This document shows positions 60,212 to 64,000 of a stretch of DNA of 64,000 nucleotides, piece after piece. Location of the stretch: assembly GCF_009674605.1 (NCBI RefSeq), contig NZ_WKJO01000001.1:2294001-2358000 (forward strand), written 5' to 3'. Source of the stretch: Haloferax litoreum (lineage in GTDB: Archaea > Halobacteriota > Halobacteria > Halobacteriales > Haloferacaceae). The position numbers were made by a program, and so were the translations under genes. The notes beneath the pieces were generated by a model. It had not been told where the DNA came from. It ran no database searches and was given only the letters and a program-made list of their open reading frames with translations. Each line of letters opens with the position of its first letter. Position 1 is the stretch's first letter.

Positions 60212-62722
60212 ATGACTGACGAGTCGCCCGACGACATCGACCTCTCAGACCCACAGTACTACCTCAACCGTGAGTTGAGCGAACTGGAGTTCCAGTCTCG
60301 CGTCCTCAACGAGGCGTTGGACGACCGGAACCCGCTTCTGGAACGTGTTCGGTTTCTCGCCATCTTCACGAAGAACCTCGACGAGTTCTTCATGAAACGC
60401 ATCGGTGGACTGAAACAACAGATAGACGCCGGCGTCACGGAGTGTACGGCCGACGGCCGAACCCCACGCGAACAGTGGGAAGAAGCCATCGACAAGGCCC
60501 GGCCGATGTTCGAACAGCAAGCGGCCTGCTACCGTGAAGAGATACGTCCCGCACTCGCCGCCGAAGGAATCTGCATCTGTGACTACGGGGACTTGACGCC
60601 CGACCAGCAGTCGCAGATGCGGGCCTATTTCGAGACGTCTGTCCTGCCGACGCTGACACCGCTTTCGTTCGACCCCGCACACCCGTTCCCGTTCATCTCG
60701 AACCTCTCTCTGTCCCTCGCGGTACTCACCCGCGACGACGACGACCAGACGTTCACCCGCGTGAAGATTCCGCAGAACCGCCCGCGACTCGTCGAAGTCG
60801 ACGCTGACGGCGACGAACGGCGATTCGTCCTCCTCGAAGAGGTCATCCGCGCCAACCTCGACTTGTTGTTCCCGAACGTCGAGGTTCTCGACACGGCGGT
60901 GTTCAAACTGACCCGCAACGCCGAAGTCCGGCGTAACGAGGAGGTTGCAGAGGACCTCATCGACATGATTGAGGAAGTCCTCGAACAGCGACGGTTCGCA
61001 ACCGTAGTCCGCCTCGAAATCGAAGCGGACGCTCCCGAGTCTGTTCGACGGCTCCTCGTCGAGCAGTTGGACCTCGACGAACGGGAGGTGTTCGAACTGG
61101 AAGGACCACTCGACTACCGCGAGTTCATGGACCTCACTGACCTCGACAGACCGGACCTCTCTCTGGATTCGTGGACGCCACAACCACACCCTCGCCTCAC
61201 GGGACTCGCTGCCAGCAACGTGGGAACAGATGGAGCAGACGAGACCATCTTCGACAGGATTCGCGACAAGGACGTGCTGTTGCACCACCCGTATCACTCG
61301 TTCGGTGAGACGGTCCAGGAGTTCCTCGACGCCGCGGCGAACGACCCGAACGTCCTCGCAATCAAGGCCGCAATCTACCGGACTGCGGCCGATTCGAAGG
61401 TCATCGAGTCACTCATCGACGCCGCCGACAACGGCAAACAGGTCGCCGCGATGGTCGAACTCAAAGCCCGGTTCGACGAGCAGAACAACCTCGAATGGGT
61501 TCGCAAACTCGAAGAAGAGGGCATCCACGTCGCCTACGGGACCATCGGCCTGAAGACGCACACGAAGACGGCACTCGTCGTCCGCGAGGAAGAAGACGGT
61601 GTGCGTCTCTACTCGCACGTTGCGACCGGGAACTACCACTCGGGCACCGCGAAAGGCTACGTCGACCTGGGCGTCCTCACGGCGGACCGAGACATCGGAC
61701 AGGACCTCGTGAAGGTGTTCAACTTCTTCACCGGCCCATCGCTCGACGAGGAGTTCCGGAAACTCCTCATCGCGCCCGTCACCATGCGCAACGAGTTCAC
61801 GAAGTGCATCAGGCGCGAAGCGGAACACGCTCGCGCGGGACGTTCGGCGCGCATCGTGGCCAAGATGAACGCGCTCGAAGACCCCGGCATCGTCGAGGAA
61901 CTCTACCGCGCGTCGATGGCAGGCGTCGAAATCGATTTGCTCGTCCGCGACATCTGTCGCCTCCGACCGGGTATCGACGGCCTCTCGGAGACAGTCTCCG
62001 TCAGAAGCGTCGTCGACCGTTTCCTCGAACACTCGCGCATCTTCTACTTCGAAAATGCGGGTGCCCCCGAGTATTACGTCGGGTCGGCCGACTGGATGAC
62101 GCGCAACCTCGACAAGCGTGTGGAGGCCATCGCACCGGTCGAGGACCCGGACATCCGGGAGCAACTCAGGTTCGTCCTCGAACTCGGCTTGGCCGACAAC
62201 CGGAAGGCGTGGGAGATGAACCCCGACGGGTCGTACGAGCAACTGACGCCGGACGGTGACCGCACTATCAACATGCAGTCGATTTTGATGCAACAGACTC
62301 TCGCCGCACGAAAGCGCAACGACGTGTACCGCGGTATCCCGGCGTCGCACCCGGACGTCCCCGAGACGCTCCTGGTCGAACCGAATCCGACCGTCATGCG
62401 GCCTGCAGACGCCCCCGACCCGCAGTCTCTCGCCACCGAAACCGTCTCGGCCGTCACCGACCGCAGTGAGTCGGCAAACGGGAGCGAGAGGGGAACCGAA
62501 CAGGACGCTTCGACCGAGGCCAAATCGACCGCAGACGACGCACCCGCCGCACTGGGCAACGGCGACCCACAGCGAATTCTCGACCGATTCCCGAGTAAGT
62601 GGTACGTCCCGGACAGCGAACACTACGAATACGCGGTCCGGACGCCGAACGGCGACCGAGCGTACCGAAAGACGCCCACCGCGGCGGCGAACTTGGTGCG
62701 AAAATACTACGACACGCGGTAA
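60212..62722 (+). CDS. ppk1: Polyphosphate kinase PPK1 with C-terminal extension
   Basis: An 836-residue PPK1. The N-terminal ATP-binding domain begins with YYLNRELSELEFQSRVLNEA, and the catalytic half has HPYHSF, KTHTKTALVVR, then YSHVATGNYHSGTAKGY with the autophosphorylated histidine, and DICRLRPGI. It makes polyphosphate from ATP and can run backwards. About 100 residues beyond the usual PPK1 end follow: a disordered Ser/Glu/Ala-rich linker (about 735-780) and a short domain (RILDRFPSKWYVPDSEHYEYAVRTPNG). PPK1 is patchy in archaea. The stop directly abuts the kinase stop. Confidence 0.94.
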   Translation: MTDESPDDIDLSDPQYYLNRELSELEFQSRVLNEALDDRNPLLERVRFLAIFTKNLDEFFMKRIGGLKQQIDAGVTECTADGRTPREQWEEAIDKARPMFEQQAACYREEIRPALAAEGICICDYGDLTPDQQSQMRAYFETSVLPTLTPLSFDPAHPFPFISNLSLSLAVLTRDDDDQTFTRVKIPQNRPRLVEVDADGDERRFVLLEEVIRANLDLLFPNVEVLDTAVFKLTRNAEVRRNEEVAEDLIDMIEEVLEQRRFATVVRLEIEADAPESVRRLLVEQLDLDEREVFELEGPLDYREFMDLTDLDRPDLSLDSWTPQPHPRLTGLAASNVGTDGADETIFDRIRDKDVLLHHPYHSFGETVQEFLDAAANDPNVLAIKAAIYRTAADSKVIESLIDAADNGKQVAAMVELKARFDEQNNLEWVRKLEEEGIHVAYGTIGLKTHTKTALVVREEEDGVRLYSHVATGNYHSGTAKGYVDLGVLTADRDIGQDLVKVFNFFTGPSLDEEFRKLLIAPVTMRNEFTKCIRREAEHARAGRSARIVAKMNALEDPGIVEELYRASMAGVEIDLLVRDICRLRPGIDGLSETVSVRSVVDRFLEHSRIFYFENAGAPEYYVGSADWMTRNLDKRVEAIAPVEDPDIREQLRFVLELGLADNRKAWEMNPDGSYEQLTPDGDRTINMQSILMQQTLAARKRNDVYRGIPASHPDVPETLLVEPNPTVMRPADAPDPQSLATETVSAVTDRSESANGSERGTEQDASTEAKSTADDAPAALGNGDPQRILDRFPSKWYVPDSEHYEYAVRTPNGDRAYRKTPTAAANLVRKYYDTR

Positions 62723-64000
62723 TCAGTCGGAGACGACTTCGACGCCGCGGAACTCGAAGACACTCCCGCCGAGGTCCGAGTTCAGCGTCACGGTCCAGCA
62801 GTGGCCCGACGCGATGCGTTCGACCAGTGCCAATCCGAGTCCGGCCCCGTCGTTGCCGGAGACGCCGACTGCCCACGGGTTATCTGCCACGTCGTCCGGG
62901 AATCCCGGCCCATCGTCGGCGACGGTAAACCCGTCCGCGCACCGACCGACCGTCACTCGAACACCGTCGTCACTGTGCTCCACGGCGTTCCGGAACAGGT
63001 TTTCGAGGAGTTGGACCAACCGCGACTCGTCGGCCATGAGTTCCCAGTTCGGGTCGATGTCGAGCGAGAGCGTCGCGTCGTCTGACGCGACGTGTCGCCA
63101 CGCCTCCTCTGCCGCCTCGGCGACAGAGACCGGTTCGAGTTCGCCGGTGTCTTTTCCTTTCTTGGCGAGGTCCAACATCGAATCGACCAGTTCGTTCATC
63201 CGGTCGAGTTGGTCAGAGACCGTATCGAGACGCTCGATATCACCTTCTTTGGCGAGTTCGAGGTTGCCGCCGGCGATAGCCAACGGGTCACGCAGGTCGT
63301 GTGCGACGCTGTCTGCGAACGTCCCGAGTCGTTCGTTCCGCCGAGCGAGACGTCGTTGACTGCTCTGGAGTGACCGGATTCGCTCGTGGTTGCCCGTCAC
63401 GTCGGCGTTCACCGCCACGAACGCGTACCGCTCGCCGCGGTCGTTTTCGATGGGCGCAATCGTCTGGTTGGCGACGTACTCGTCGCCGTTCTTCTTCCGG
63501 TTGATGATGCGCCCGCGCCATACGTCGCCGTCGAGGATGGTCTGCCAGAGGTTCTGATAGAACGCGGACCCGTGGACGCCAGACTTGAGGACACTGGCGT
63601 TCTTCCCGACGACTTCGTCGGCGTCGTACCCGGTGACCTGCTCGAACGCCGTGTTCACCCACTGGATGGTGCCAGTCTGGTCGGTCAGGTAGATGGTGTG
63701 TCCTGCCCGATTGACCGCTTCTTTGTATCCACGGAGACGCGACTGCAGTTCGATACGGTGGAGTGCGTGTGCGATATCGTTCGAGAGTTCGACGAGTAGT
63801 TCGCGCTCCGGTCCATCGAAGACGTTCGGGCGTTCCGCGTAGACTGTGAGGACGCCCCACTCTTCGTCCCCGCGCGTGAGGGGGACGCTCAGACTCGACC
63901 GTAACCCGTGTTCGAGTGCGTCGTCGCGCCACGGTTCGAACGATGGGTCTGTCTCGATGTCGGCAGTCGCCTGTGGTCGGCCACTTCTGAGGACGCGGCC
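62723..64000 (-). CDS. GAF-PAS sensor histidine kinase (5' end outside window)
   Basis: The last 426 residues of a larger kinase. The visible part begins inside a GAF domain (LRSSLSVPLTRGDEEWGVLTVYAE), goes on to a PAS domain (GHTIYLTDQTGTIQWVNTAFEQVTGYDADEVVG, with the PAC tail RYAFVAVNADVTG), the H-box FADSVAHDLRDPLAIAG with His234 of the visible part, and the ATPase with ENLFRNAVEHS, DDGPGFP and GAGLGLALV. The frame stays open to base 64000, so the N-terminus and start lie outside. Signal unknown. Confidence 0.93.
   Translation of the reverse strand, partial: GRVLRSGRPQATADIETDPSFEPWRDDALEHGLRSSLSVPLTRGDEEWGVLTVYAERPNVFDGPERELLVELSNDIAHALHRIELQSRLRGYKEAVNRAGHTIYLTDQTGTIQWVNTAFEQVTGYDADEVVGKNASVLKSGVHGSAFYQNLWQTILDGDVWRGRIINRKKNGDEYVANQTIAPIENDRGERYAFVAVNADVTGNHERIRSLQSSQRRLARRNERLGTFADSVAHDLRDPLAIAGGNLELAKEGDIERLDTVSDQLDRMNELVDSMLDLAKKGKDTGELEPVSVAEAAEEAWRHVASDDATLSLDIDPNWELMADESRLVQLLENLFRNAVEHSDDGVRVTVGRCADGFTVADDGPGFPDDVADNPWAVGVSGNDGAGLGLALVERIASGHCWTVTLNSDLGGSVFEFRGVEVVSD

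Overview
The window looks like chromosomal DNA of a halophilic archaeon of the Haloferax type. GC content is high and the proteins are rich in Asp and Glu. Many start codons sit about 25-30 bases after a TATA box, which means leaderless mRNAs. Archaeal markers are present: TFB, aIF2-beta, Nop5 with fibrillarin (FlpA), archaeal CoaD, DacZ and haloarchaeal GshA. The order dld - lctP - lut genes - cdpB1 - DHH protein, and further on nop5 - flpA - gshA and dacZ, agrees with what I remember of the Haloferax volcanii chromosome around HVO_1660-1697. That is memory, not a search. I see no CRISPR array, no insertion sequence and no complete provirus.

Layout. 1-3.3 kb: a ferric-type ABC importer (Tat lipoprotein, fused permease, ATPase cut by the window edge) under a perfect TTTAGG/CCTAAA palindrome. 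3.3-11.1 kb: a reversibly-glycosylated-polypeptide-like protein with a degenerate copy of that palindrome, an Hrq1-like helicase, a DCC thiol protein, a DUF123 GIY-YIG-like protein, a FilR1-like regulator, an aminotransferase and a membrane-anchored SRPBCC protein. 11.1-21.8 kb: a lactate locus with a D-lactate dehydrogenase-type flavo/Fe-S protein, lactate permease LctP, a winged-helix regulator with repeated 10-12-mers upstream, an Nramp-like transporter without the DPGN motif, a LUD protein and a LutB-LutA fusion. 21.9-24.5 kb: the PRC-barrel division protein CdpB1, an Rossmann (TrkA-N)-DHH-DHHA1 protein, tRNA-Lys(CTT) and small proteins. 24.6-32.3 kb: MFS transporter, DapA-family aldolase/synthase, alpha/beta hydrolase, ThrS, soluble-tail chemoreceptor. 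32.3-36.9 kb: MalQ, GerW-like protein, MscS, OGG1-like glycosylase, UPF0212. 37-43 kb: UPF0058, aIF2-beta, TFB, CorA, lipoprotein, small zinc-ribbon and membrane proteins. 42.5-46.8 kb: nop5-flpA, gshA, a regulator, coaD and a single-cyclin TFB-like protein.

46.9-52.2 kb: a Tat PQQ-propeller lipoprotein and tRNA-Leu(TAG), followed by two extra copies of the tRNA 3' end that look like old attachment-site scars. Then come dacZ, tightly coupled to a short MscS-type channel gene, an unrecognised protein and a PAS histidine kinase. 52.2-64 kb: hexapeptide acyltransferase, PurD, a YyaL-type thioredoxin/glycosidase-fold protein, a thioredoxin, cysteine synthase, DUF5804, a Cys-rich protein, ThiI, polyphosphate kinase with a C-terminal extension, and a GAF-PAS histidine kinase cut by the right edge.

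How they may work together. The lactate locus holds uptake and oxidation for what may be both lactate isomers, plus its own regulator. The DacZ-MscS pair ties c-di-AMP synthesis to osmotic adaptation, and the DHH-DHHA1 protein 25 kb away is a possible c-di-AMP phosphodiesterase. Two short genes that are easy to miss (40412-40564 and 42237-42371) overlap their downstream genes by 4 bases through GTGA and TTGA, which suggests translational coupling.
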